From NCBI GenBank assembly GCA_046757565.1, contig JBHHYN010000023.1:1-31761 (forward strand): 31,761 nucleotides of DNA, written 5' to 3'. The notes beneath the pieces are model-generated. The model saw nothing but the letters and a program-made list of their open reading frames with translations. It searched no databases and had not been told where the DNA came from. Below, piece by piece: positions 23,970-31,761 of this stretch. How positions within the stretch are numbered: the first letter of the stretch is position 1; the number at the start of each line of letters is the position of its first letter. The stretch is from JBHHYN01 sp046757565. GTDB taxonomy: Bacteria; Pseudomonadota; Gammaproteobacteria; Eutrophobiales; Eutrophobiaceae. The position numbers were made by a program, and so were the translations under genes.

Positions 23970-26621
23970 TCAACCAATCAACACGGCCTGCGCAGCGGCC
24001 AGCCGTGCTACGGGAACACGAAACGGCGAGCAGGAAATATAATCCAGATTGACGGAGGCAAAAAATTGTATCGATTCCGGATCCCCGCCATGCTCTCCGC
24101 AAATCCCGCACTTCAGATCTCTTTTCGTACTCCTCCCTTTTTGTACAGCCGTATTCAGCAACTGCCCAACGCCCCATGTATCCAGGGTTTGAAACGGATT
24201 CTTTTCCAGGATATTTTTTTCCAGATACTCCGGCAGGAAACTGCTGATATCGTCGCGGCTGAAACCCAGGGTCATCTGTGTGAGGTCATTGGTGCCAAAG
24301 CTGAAAAAATCCGCATGTTCAGCGATCCGGTCAGCGGTCAGCGCAGCCCGGGGGACCTCAATCATTGTGCCAATGGGAATCTCGAGTTTACCCCTGAATT
24401 TTTTTCTCCTCTTTACATTTAAAATGGTTTCTTCAACGAGTTGTCTGAGCAAGGCAAGTTCGTGATCGATACCAACCAGAGGGATCATTATTTCCGGCAT
24501 GGCCTTGATGTATTGCTTTCGGCACAGGATAGCGGCTTCTACTATGGCTGTTACCTGCATCTCCAGGATCTCCGGGTGGCTGATAATCAGGCGGCAGCCG
24601 CGATGTCCCAGCATTGGATTGATCTCATGCAACTGTTCTACCCGGCGTTTAATCTTCCCGGCAGGCACGCCCATTGCCTTTGCGGCCTGCTGTTGCGATT
24701 TTCGGTCTTGCGGCAGGAATTCATGCAAGGGCGGATCGATTAACCTGATAGTGACGGGCATACCCCGCATCGCCTTGAATATCCCTGCAAAGTCCTTGCG
24801 TTGATAGGAGAGCAGTGTCTTCAAGGCTATGCGCCGGTCCTCTTCGTTTTCGGAGAGGATCATCCTGCGCATGGCGCTGATGCGGGCATCACCAAAAAAC
24901 ATGTGTTCGGTCCGGCACAAACCTATCCCCGTTGCGCCAAAGTTGCGCGCCTGTTGTGCGTCTTCAGGTGTGTCCGCATTGGTGCGAATACCCAGCTTGC
25001 GTATCTTGTCCGCCCACTGCATCAGGATTTTAAATTCCTTTGAAAAGACCGGTGGCTGTTTTGGCAGGTCACCCAGCATGACTTCCCCTGTGGCGCCATC
25101 AATACTGATCATATTGTTATTGGTAATCTTGTAGCCGTTGATGACCATGCTCTTGCGTTTTTCATTGATGATTATCTGTGTGGCCCCGGCAACACAGCAT
25201 TTCCCCCATCCACGCGCCACTACGGCGGCATGGCTGGTGGTGCCGCCGGTAGAGGTGAGAATGCCTTCTGCTGCATTCATGCCGTGGATATCTTCAGGAC
25301 TGGTTTCCTTGCGCACCAGGATCACGCTGTCTCCGGCCTTTGCCCTGTCGACTGCTTCGTCTGCGCTATAGACCGGGTAACCTGTTGCGGCTCCGGGTGA
25401 CGCCGGTAATCCTGTCGTCAGGACACGCCGCCTGGCTTTTTTATTGAAGGAGGGCAGCAATAACTGATTGAGATCATCGGGGTCCACACGCATCAATGCC
25501 ATTTTTTGGCTGATACGTCGTTCCCTGACCATATCAATCGCTATTTTCACGGCGGCGGCGCCGGTTCTTTTTCCGGTCCTGGTCTGTAATATATATAACT
25601 TACTACGCTCGATGGTAAACTCAATGTCCTGCATCTCCCTGTAATGGGTTTCCAGAGTCTGTTTTATGTCCAGCAATTGTTTATAAAGGCGCGGCCGCCA
25701 TTTTTTCATCTCTGCAACGGGCAGCGGCGTTCGTATTCCGGCGACGACATCTTCGCCCTGCGCGTTGATCAGAAATTCCCCATAGAATTTGTTCTTCCCT
25801 GTAGACGGGTCGCGCGTAAAGACGACACCGGTAGCGGAATCATCCCCCATGTTCCCGAATACCATGGACTGGATATTCACTGCTGTACCCAATAAGCCAT
25901 TGATGTCGTTGATGCGGCGATAGGTGATGGCGCGTGGGATATTCCAGCTCCTGAAAACGGCTGCAACGGCCATTTCAAGCTGCACATAGGGATCTTGTGG
26001 AAAATCTTTTTTAGTGTGTTGTTTGTAAACCCTTTTGTATTCATCAATTAGTTCGGCCAGGCTGTCCTCATCCAGATCGGTATCATGTTTTGCTTTATAG
26101 TGTTTTTTAATGTCGTCAAATACGTTTTCAAACTGTTCGTGATCGATCCCCATCACCACATTTCCAAACATATTGATCAGACGCCGGTAAGCATCGTATG
26201 CAAAGCGCCGATTGCCTGTCTCCTTTATTAATCCTGCCAGGGAGTGATCGGTCAGGCCCAGGTTCAGCACCGTATCCATCATGCCGGGCATGCTGACGGC
26301 GGCGCCACTGCGAACAGAAATGAGCAATGGCCTGGAAACAGCACCGAATTGTTTGCCGGTTTCGCGTTCGAGCCGCTTGATGTTTTTGCGGATCTGCTGC
26401 AGCAAACCGTCCGGCAGTTGCTGACCCGCCTCGAAAAAGGAGGCGCAAGTCATGGTGGTAATCGTAAATCCGGGCGGAACGGGCAGGCCGATGGCGGCCA
26501 TCTCTGCCAGGTTGGCGCCCTTGCCTCCCAGTATTTCACCCATGTCCCTGTTGCCTTCGCTCATCTCCCGGCTGAAGTAATAAATATGTTTAATGCCGGA
26601 GGGTTTTTTCTTATCGGCCAT
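23970..26621 (-). CDS. ppdK: Pyruvate phosphate dikinase
   Basis: Interconverts pyruvate + ATP + Pi and PEP + AMP + PPi. The 883-residue product has the N-terminal ATP-grasp domain (EILGGKGANLAEMA, GLPVPPGFTI), the phosphohistidine domain with TSTGGTTSHAAVVARG and His464 as the swivelling residue, and the C-terminal PEP/pyruvate barrel ending with LKCGICGEHGGDP. Length is normal for bacterial enzymes (about 875-890). ATG 26621 is chosen because GGAG lies upstream; the frame continues to 26711 but overlaps prpD and lacks family sequence. It starts 25 bp after prpD stops, so it is the last gene of the propionate operon. Confidence 0.97.
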   Translation of the reverse strand: MADKKKPSGIKHIYYFSREMSEGNRDMGEILGGKGANLAEMAAIGLPVPPGFTITTMTCASFFEAGQQLPDGLLQQIRKNIKRLERETGKQFGAVSRPLLISVRSGAAVSMPGMMDTVLNLGLTDHSLAGLIKETGNRRFAYDAYRRLINMFGNVVMGIDHEQFENVFDDIKKHYKAKHDTDLDEDSLAELIDEYKRVYKQHTKKDFPQDPYVQLEMAVAAVFRSWNIPRAITYRRINDINGLLGTAVNIQSMVFGNMGDDSATGVVFTRDPSTGKNKFYGEFLINAQGEDVVAGIRTPLPVAEMKKWRPRLYKQLLDIKQTLETHYREMQDIEFTIERSKLYILQTRTGKRTGAAAVKIAIDMVRERRISQKMALMRVDPDDLNQLLLPSFNKKARRRVLTTGLPASPGAATGYPVYSADEAVDRAKAGDSVILVRKETSPEDIHGMNAAEGILTSTGGTTSHAAVVARGWGKCCVAGATQIIINEKRKSMVINGYKITNNNMISIDGATGEVMLGDLPKQPPVFSKEFKILMQWADKIRKLGIRTNADTPEDAQQARNFGATGIGLCRTEHMFFGDARISAMRRMILSENEEDRRIALKTLLSYQRKDFAGIFKAMRGMPVTIRLIDPPLHEFLPQDRKSQQQAAKAMGVPAGKIKRRVEQLHEINPMLGHRGCRLIISHPEILEMQVTAIVEAAILCRKQYIKAMPEIMIPLVGIDHELALLRQLVEETILNVKRRKKFRGKLEIPIGTMIEVPRAALTADRIAEHADFFSFGTNDLTQMTLGFSRDDISSFLPEYLEKNILEKNPFQTLDTWGVGQLLNTAVQKGRSTKRDLKCGICGEHGGDPESIQFFASVNLDYISCSPFRVPVARLAAAQAVLIG

Positions 26622-26646
26622 AGGCAATCTCCATCCAAAAAAATCT

Positions 26647-28134
26647 CTACTGTTTGATCCAGAGCTGCACAAACTGGTTGACCGGCATTTTCTCCAGTGC
26701 CACGTGATCACTGCAAATGGATACGATGCGCTCGCATTGTTCTTGAGAAAACTGTGTCGTCAGGTTGTGTTTAAACTTGTCTATCAAAATCGGGATGCCT
26801 TCCTTACGTCGCCGCTTATGGCCAACAGGGTATTCGATTTCAATGCGGTCCGTGCATGAACCGTCCCGGAAGAAAATTTGTACAGCGTTGCCTATGGAAC
26901 GTTTGGCAGGATCCAGGTAGTTTAGACTGAATTGTCTGTTTTCCCTGACTTCCATCTTCCGGCGTAATATGTCAATACGCTGGTCGGATGCTACCTTGTC
27001 CTCATAATCGTCCGCGCTCAGACGACCGAAAATGAGAGGAACAGCCGTCATATACTGAATGCAGTGATCACGGTCAGCCGGATTATCCAGGGGCCCTGTT
27101 TTATCGATGATACGAACACCGGCCTGCTGTGTCTCGATAACAATTTTATCGATTTCATCCAACCGATCTCTGACTTCCTTATGTAGTCCTAAGGCGGCTT
27201 CGACCGCAGTCTGCGCGTGAAATTCTGCCGGGAAAGATAATTTGAACAGAATATTTTCCATCACATAGGAGCCGTAAGGACGGTTTACTACGATTGGGTT
27301 GCCGTTAAATAACGCGTCCTGGAATCCCCAGGTTTCCGCAGACAGGGCGGAGGGGTAGCCCATCTCGCCCGATAAGGCGATGAGCGCCAGCCGGACGGCA
27401 CGGCTGCCGGCGTCTCCGGCCGCCCAACTCTTGCGGGAACCGGTATTCGGCGCATGGCGATAGGTACGTAAGGCGCCGCCGTCGATCCAGGCATTGGAGA
27501 TGGCATTCATGATCTGTTCCCGGTTGCCGCCGAACATCTGGGTTACCACCGCAGTGCTCGCAAGCCTGACCAGCAATACATGATCCAGTCCGACACGGTT
27601 GAAACTGTTCTCAAGGGCAAGCAGACCCTGAATCTCGTGGGCCTTGATCACGGCGGTCAATACTTCACCAATGGTGAAAGCTGTTTTCTCCTTGCTTAAC
27701 TTTTTACGGCTAAGGTAATCGGCGCTTGCCAGTATTGCGCCCAGGTTATCGGATGGATGTCCCCATTCCGCTGCCAGCCAGGTATCGTTGAAATCCAGCC
27801 AGCGGATCATGGCGCCGATGTTGAAAGCAGCCGTAACGGGATCCAGTTCATAGCCTGTTCCAGGGACACGTGCCCCTCCTCTCATTTCAGCGCCGGGGAC
27901 AACGGGTCCGAGCAGTTTTGTACAGGCAGGGTAATTGAGTGCAAGCATCCCGCAACCGAGTGTATCCATCAGGCAATAGCGCGCCGTCTGACGGGCGTCA
28001 TCACTGTCGGCATTAAAATTTAACACGTAATCAGCAATCTCTTGCAATAAAAGATCAGGCCGGGGACGGTGGGTGTCGCGAATGCCGGTATCTGCCTTGG
28101 GGACCATTTTCTTTTTTAAAAAGTATTGTTGCAA
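26647..28134 (-). CDS. prpD: 2-methylcitrate dehydratase PrpD
   Basis: Dehydrates 2-methylcitrate to 2-methylaconitate/2-methylisocitrate precursor in the methylcitrate cycle. The 495-residue product (486 from ATG 28107) belongs to the MmgE/PrpD family and matches E. coli PrpD closely along its length: YCLMDTLGCG, AAFNIGAMIRWLDFNDTWLA, EWGHPSDNLG, RTYRHAPNTGSRKSWAAGDA and RPYGSYVMENILFK. TTG 28134 lies 12 bp after the prpC stop; ATG 28107 is nearer to E. coli N-terminal length. Neither has a clear ribosome binding site. No acnD/prpF pair is present, so this PrpD form carries the step. Confidence 0.95.
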   Translation of the reverse strand: MQQYFLKKKMVPKADTGIRDTHRPRPDLLLQEIADYVLNFNADSDDARQTARYCLMDTLGCGMLALNYPACTKLLGPVVPGAEMRGGARVPGTGYELDPVTAAFNIGAMIRWLDFNDTWLAAEWGHPSDNLGAILASADYLSRKKLSKEKTAFTIGEVLTAVIKAHEIQGLLALENSFNRVGLDHVLLVRLASTAVVTQMFGGNREQIMNAISNAWIDGGALRTYRHAPNTGSRKSWAAGDAGSRAVRLALIALSGEMGYPSALSAETWGFQDALFNGNPIVVNRPYGSYVMENILFKLSFPAEFHAQTAVEAALGLHKEVRDRLDEIDKIVIETQQAGVRIIDKTGPLDNPADRDHCIQYMTAVPLIFGRLSADDYEDKVASDQRIDILRRKMEVRENRQFSLNYLDPAKRSIGNAVQIFFRDGSCTDRIEIEYPVGHKRRRKEGIPILIDKFKHNLTTQFSQEQCERIVSICSDHVALEKMPVNQFVQLWIKQ

Positions 28135-28146
28135 TGCGAAGGATCG

Positions 28147-29271
28147 TTATTCGCGTAACTCGATAGGCGGGTACGGGCGCTGTTCCTCACCAATGTAATC
28201 CGCAGTCGGCCTGATCAGGCGGTTATTGGCGCGCTGTTCCATAATATGTGCCGACCAGCCGCAGATCCGCGAACATACAAAGATCGGAGTGAATATAGGG
28301 GTCGGGATACCCAGAAAATGGTAGGCCGAGGCGCTATAGAAGTCGAGGTTGGGGAACAGCTTCTTTTCATCCTGCATAAGTTTCTCGATCGCCGCCGAAA
28401 TGTCATAGAGTTTGCTGTCGCCCTGTTCTTCTGCCAGGGTCCTGGACCACATCTTAATCAGGCTATTGCGCGGATCGGCTGTCCGGTAGATGGCATGCCC
28501 AAAGCCCATTATCTTTTCCTTGTTGGCAAGCATCTGCCTGACGCCGGTAATTGCCTCTTCGGGTGAATCAAATTTTTCGATCAATGCCATGGCCGCTTCA
28601 TTAGCCCCGCCATGCAAGGGCCCACGTAATGTGCCAATGGCGCCGGTAACGGAAGAGTGGAAGTCCGACAGGGTCGCGGCACATACCCGGGCAGTAAAAG
28701 TCGAGGCGTTGAATTCATGTTCGGCATACAGGATCAGGGATGCATCCATTGCCCGATGGTGCAGCGGACCGGGCGATTGCCCGTGCAGCAGATGCAGGAA
28801 ATGAGCCGCATGGGAATCTTCTCCGGTTTGTGTCTCGATCCTCTCTCCACTGCTGACAAAGTGGTGCCAATAGAGCAGGATAGCCGGCAATATGGCTACC
28901 AGCCTGTCCGCTACATCGTGTTGGTTTGCAAAATCCGTTTCCGGTTCCAGTGTTCCCAGCATGGAACAGCCTGTGCGCAAAACATCCATGGGATGCGTCG
29001 TTGCGGGAATACGTTCAAGTACCTCCTTCAAATCCTGAGGCAGCCGGCGCAGGCTTTTTAATCGGGTTGTATATGAGTCCAGTTCTGCCTGATTGGGTAG
29101 TTTACCGTACATTAACAGATAGGCGACTTCTTCAAAGTTCGCTTTTTCAGCCAATTCCTGTATGTCATAACCGCGGTAAGTCAGGCCGACACCCTCCTTG
29201 CCGACCGTAGCGATGCTGGTTTCGCCGGCGGCAACGCCACGCAGGCTGGCAGACGGCTTTTGCGCACTCAT
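28147..29271 (-). CDS. prpC: 2-methylcitrate synthase PrpC
   Basis: Condenses propionyl-CoA with oxaloacetate to 2-methylcitrate. The 374-residue citrate synthase-family protein shows YRGYDIQELAE near the N-terminus, then DASLILYAEHEFNASTF, GPLHGGANEAAM and MGFGHAIYRTADPR with the catalytic histidines, and a C-terminal RPTADYIG. Short length and context favour methylcitrate over citrate synthase. ATG 29271 overlaps the prpB stop by 4 bp (ATGA), so translation is coupled. Confidence 0.96.
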   Translation of the reverse strand: MSAQKPSASLRGVAAGETSIATVGKEGVGLTYRGYDIQELAEKANFEEVAYLLMYGKLPNQAELDSYTTRLKSLRRLPQDLKEVLERIPATTHPMDVLRTGCSMLGTLEPETDFANQHDVADRLVAILPAILLYWHHFVSSGERIETQTGEDSHAAHFLHLLHGQSPGPLHHRAMDASLILYAEHEFNASTFTARVCAATLSDFHSSVTGAIGTLRGPLHGGANEAAMALIEKFDSPEEAITGVRQMLANKEKIMGFGHAIYRTADPRNSLIKMWSRTLAEEQGDSKLYDISAAIEKLMQDEKKLFPNLDFYSASAYHFLGIPTPIFTPIFVCSRICGWSAHIMEQRANNRLIRPTADYIGEEQRPYPPIELRE

Positions 29272-30155
29272 GGATCGGTTTCGCTGCCGGTAAACAGTTC
29301 GTCGAGCTTTTTTTCATAGCCGTAATAGCCAAGTACATCATACAGCTCAGAACGCGTTTGCATTTTATCGATCACTGTTCTCTGTGTCCCTTGTTGCAGG
29401 ATCGTCGTATAGACCTCCTGTGCGGACTTGCTCATGGCGCGAAAGGCGGTCAGTGGATACAGCACCATTCTTACGCCGGTGTCGGCCAGTTCCCGCGCGG
29501 TGAAACAGGGTGTTTTGCCGAATTCCGTCTGGTTTGCCAGCACGGGGACCTTTATTGCGGAGGTGAATGCCCTGTAATCATCAAGCTCACACAAGGCTTC
29601 GGCAAAGATCATGTCCGCCCCCGCTTCAACATAGGTGCCGGCCCGATCAATAGCAGCCTGCCTGCCTTCACTGGCATAGGCATCGGTGCGGGCCATGATA
29701 ACGAAGTTTGTATCGTTGCGGGCATCCATGGCCGCCTTGATACGATCCACCATTTCTTCAGTAGTGACGAGGGCCTTGTTGGGGCGGTGCCCGCAGCGTT
29801 TGGCCTGGATCTGGTCTTCCAGATGCATGGCGGCAGCACCTGCCCGGATCATTTCCCGTGTTGTGCGGCCAATGTTCAAAGCGCTGCCCCACCCGGTATC
29901 TACATCAACCAGCAGTGGCAGTTCCGTGACAGCCGTAATGCGGCGTACATCTTCCAGTACATCATTCAGTGTGGTGACAGCAAGGTCGGGCATACCGAAG
30001 GAAGCATTGGCTACACCTGCACCCGACAGATAGATGGCAGTGAACCCTGTTTGTTTCGCCAGCAGTGCCATATAGGCATTGATTGTCCCGACAATTTGCA
30101 GAGGATTGTATTTCTCGACTGCCTGTCGAAACCGCATACCAGGTGTCGCTGTCAT
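29268..30155 (-). CDS. prpB: 2-methylisocitrate lyase PrpB
   Basis: Splits 2-methylisocitrate into pyruvate and succinate, the final step of the methylcitrate cycle. The 295-residue product has GAGVANASFGMPDLAV, metal-site VDVDTGWG and the signature KRCGH with catalytic Cys121. The shorter length and KRCGH (rather than KKCGH) separate it from isocitrate lyase. ATG 30155 is 6 bp after the regulator stop. It overlaps prpC by 4 bp. Confidence 0.97.
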   Translation of the reverse strand: MTATPGMRFRQAVEKYNPLQIVGTINAYMALLAKQTGFTAIYLSGAGVANASFGMPDLAVTTLNDVLEDVRRITAVTELPLLVDVDTGWGSALNIGRTTREMIRAGAAAMHLEDQIQAKRCGHRPNKALVTTEEMVDRIKAAMDARNDTNFVIMARTDAYASEGRQAAIDRAGTYVEAGADMIFAEALCELDDYRAFTSAIKVPVLANQTEFGKTPCFTARELADTGVRMVLYPLTAFRAMSKSAQEVYTTILQQGTQRTVIDKMQTRSELYDVLGYYGYEKKLDELFTGSETDP

Positions 30156-30161
30156 TACTGA

Positions 30162-30839
30162 TTAAGTCTCTTCTATTAACAGTTGTTGTTCGATATTTTT
30201 TCTGGCTGTGCTGATGTGCCTGCGCATCAGTATCTCTGCAAATTCTTCATCATGTCGTTTGATTGCCTGAATAATATGACGGTGTTCCTGCAAGGCCATA
30301 TGCGGCCTTTCACTGGTCTGGCTGGAGCGGTAACGGTACATACGTATCAGATGATAGAGTTCGTGACAGAGCAGATCGATGAGCCGGTTGTTTTTACTGC
30401 CGTGGATAACGCAATAGTGAAAATCGAACCCTCCCTCCTGCTTGAAGTATTCACGGCCATCGGTTTGCCGGATATTTTGCTCGTGCATATCCAGCAGTAA
30501 TTGCACCTCATTAATCTCATCGTTTGGCATATTGCGGGCTGCCAGCCTGGCCGCCATACCTTCCAGTGCTTCGCGAACATGGTAAATATCAGTGACTTCG
30601 TCGGAGTTCAGGGAGATGACGCGGGCGCCAACATGGGGTACCCGGTCGACCAGGTGCAGGCCCTCGAGACGGCAAATCGCCTCACGTAATGGTCCGCGAC
30701 TGACTTGATAGGTACTGGCAAGTTCCGGCTCATTGATCTTGGACCCTGGGGCGAGCTCACCTTCGACAATGGCGGTCGTCAAGGCTTCACTAAGACGCTC
30801 CGCAATGGTCAATAAATTTTTGTATTCAGGCTGGGACAC
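30162..30839 (-). CDS. GntR-family (FCD) transcriptional regulator of the propionate operon
   Basis: A 225-residue regulator with an N-terminal winged helix (LSEALTTAIVEGELAPGSKI, YQVSRGPLREAICRLEG) and a C-terminal FCD ligand domain. FCD metal-site positions are visible: DIYHVREALEG, FDFHYCVIHGS and EHRHIIQAIKRHD. It takes the place of sigma54-dependent PrpR found in E. coli. GTG 30839 is the start, giving MSQPEYKNL. Being the first gene of the operon it regulates is consistent with autoregulation, supported by two operator-like sites upstream. The ligand may be a methylcitrate-cycle intermediate. Confidence 0.93.
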   Translation of the reverse strand: MSQPEYKNLLTIAERLSEALTTAIVEGELAPGSKINEPELASTYQVSRGPLREAICRLEGLHLVDRVPHVGARVISLNSDEVTDIYHVREALEGMAARLAARNMPNDEINEVQLLLDMHEQNIRQTDGREYFKQEGGFDFHYCVIHGSKNNRLIDLLCHELYHLIRMYRYRSSQTSERPHMALQEHRHIIQAIKRHDEEFAEILMRRHISTARKNIEQQLLIEET

Positions 30840-30870
30840 GACATTTTCCGCTTTTTACCAAAAACTGATG

Positions 30871-30882
30871 ATTGTCAACATA
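30871..30882. promoter_or_regulatory. Operator-like site 1 for the GntR-type regulator
   Basis: ATTGTCAACATA fits the T-x-GT-n-AC-x-A pattern bound by FadR/FCD-type GntR regulators. It lies downstream of the predicted -10, about 13-24 bases into the transcript, where binding would block transcription. Confidence 0.5.
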
Positions 30883-30901
30883 TTCGCGGTATTTAGCGGG
30901 A

Positions 30902-30930
30902 ATTATAAAGAAATCCCATTATAATTTAAA
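30902..30930 (-). promoter_or_regulatory. Predicted promoter of the gntR-prpBCD-ppdK operon
   Basis: On the minus strand TTTAAA (30930-30925) and TATAAT (30907-30902) are 17 bases apart. The -10 is a perfect consensus while the -35 is weak. The two operator-like sites flank this promoter. A second TATAAT at 30923-30918 has no suitable -35. Confidence 0.5.
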
Positions 30931-30932
30931 GG

Positions 30933-30944
30933 ATTGTCAACAAT
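30933..30944. promoter_or_regulatory. Operator-like site 2 for the GntR-type regulator
   Basis: ATTGTCAACAAT has arms ATTGT/ACAAT around CA. It shares 11 of 12 bases with site 1, starts 62 bp from it, and lies just upstream of the predicted -35. Confidence 0.55.
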
Positions 30945-31034
30945 ATGCCCCTTTACCCGTTACTATCGGGCTGGACGGGGAGTGTAAAAGGCCTTGTGTG
31001 GGAGCAGGTTACAGAGAGGCAGGAAGGAATTACA

Positions 31035-31761
31035 TTAAGTCGTCCGTTTTGTGTTTCCGGCCTGTTGTCTCAAGCGTTTACCGAGACGCTCAAGGGCCTT
31101 GGAGCGATCGAGTTTGTCGAGATGGACATTAATGATGCTGAAACTCTGGGTGTGTGTCCGCGCCGCAAGCAGGGCCTCTTCAAGTTCTCCCTCAGTCCTG
31201 GTTTCACACCCCCAGCCTTTGCGGAGTATCTGTGGAGTAAGGTGATAGGCCCACTCATGGATATCGTTATAAGGCCCATCATTAATGAAGCGTTCGGTGG
31301 TGTAGCCTTTATTGTTGAGGACAAAAACGATGGGGTTGAGGCCATGCCGGGCAATGGTCGAAAGTTCCATCCCTGTCATCTGGAAGGCGCCGTCCCCGAC
31401 AAACACTACCGGCCGCAGGTTGCGTGAACCGATCTGGGCGCCGAGTGCGGCAGGTATGGCAAAGCCCATCGATGTGTAGTAAGCGGGACTTAGAAACTCG
31501 GTACGTTTGTAAATAGTCAGGTCGGCGGCGCCAAACAGACTGTCACCAATATCGCTGATGACAATGCTGTCCACATCCAGGTATTCATCCATGCGCTCGA
31601 AAAAACGGCGGATGGTGCAGGCTTTATTGGGTTTTACCCTGAATGGTTTGTGTGGACGCCGCACGTGTCTGTCCGCCCTGACTTTCGGAGGGATCGCGCT
31701 TTTCCCCGATACCAGGGAACGCGTCAGGCCGGCAATGAAGTCGCCCAGCAATATATTTTCA
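31035..31761 (-). CDS. Thiamine-diphosphate 2-oxo acid decarboxylase (pyruvate/indolepyruvate decarboxylase family), C-terminal part
   Basis: The frame enters from beyond the window and ends at 31035, leaving about 241 C-terminal residues. The ThDP-binding motif begins GDGAFQMTGMELS and ends with LNNKGYTTERF, the GDG-(about 24)-NN pattern. The sequence DGPYNDIHEW after NNKGYT is typical of the pyruvate/indolepyruvate/branched-chain 2-oxo acid decarboxylase group rather than acetolactate synthase. SPAYYTSMGFAIPAALG is also conserved. The TTG at 31751 is internal, not a start. It lies 195 bp upstream of the GntR gene on the same strand; co-regulation is not shown. Substrate unknown. Confidence 0.88.
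   Translation of the reverse strand, partial: ENILLGDFIAGLTRSLVSGKSAIPPKVRADRHVRRPHKPFRVKPNKACTIRRFFERMDEYLDVDSIVISDIGDSLFGAADLTIYKRTEFLSPAYYTSMGFAIPAALGAQIGSRNLRPVVFVGDGAFQMTGMELSTIARHGLNPIVFVLNNKGYTTERFINDGPYNDIHEWAYHLTPQILRKGWGCETRTEGELEEALLAARTHTQSFSIINVHLDKLDRSKALERLGKRLRQQAGNTKRTT

Noticed and set aside
30945..31427. 160-residue plus-strand frame near the right end
   Set aside because: It is antisense to the decarboxylase gene and covers the prp upstream region; no family features.

Overview
The window looks like a chromosomal segment of a Gram-negative bacterium, most likely a gammaproteobacterium. The evidence is the order mnmG-rsmG-parA-parB-atpIBEFHAGDC-glmU, with glmU directly after atpC, a lipid A-type acyltransferase, and protein sequences closest in feel to gammaproteobacterial families. 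Base composition is near 50% GC by eye. I cannot name a genus. No rRNA, tRNA, CRISPR array, insertion sequence or prophage gene was recognised.

Left part (1-5236): a pseudoazurin-like copper lipoprotein (+) converges with a long ICL2-type isocitrate lyase (-). The lyase frame extends about 117 codons beyond its first ATG/GTG/TTG and seems to begin at an ATC codon behind a good ribosome binding site. Next comes a decayed RND efflux adaptor gene (-), carrying a perfect 10-bp hairpin at the point where its frame breaks. A CWNC thioredoxin-like protein (-) and a gamma-class carbonic anhydrase-like protein (+) are then divergent.

Central housekeeping block (5237-18616, all +): an imperfect 81-82 bp tandem duplication of the mnmG leader and first 12 codons, then mnmG, rsmG, parA, parB, the complete nine-gene F1Fo ATP synthase operon with a consensus-like promoter before atpI and strong palindromes between atpI and atpB, then a 7-bp tandem repeat and glmU.

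Accessory block (18687-23966, +): a nitrilase-superfamily amidohydrolase translationally coupled to an RraA-like protein, an HtrA-like protein that has lost all three catalytic residues and has no signal peptide, a family 2 glycosyltransferase, an LpxL/HtrB-type acyltransferase and a maleylacetate reductase-like dehydrogenase.

Right part (23970-31761, all -): a tight propionate operon in transcription order gntR-type regulator, prpB, prpC, prpD, ppdK. A promoter with two near-identical operator-like sites lies upstream of the regulator. Placing pyruvate phosphate dikinase last suggests that pyruvate made by the methylcitrate cycle is routed to PEP. With the isocitrate lyase at the other end, the window covers both C2 and C3 acyl-CoA assimilation. 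The window ends inside a thiamine-diphosphate 2-oxo acid decarboxylase (-), whose start lies outside.
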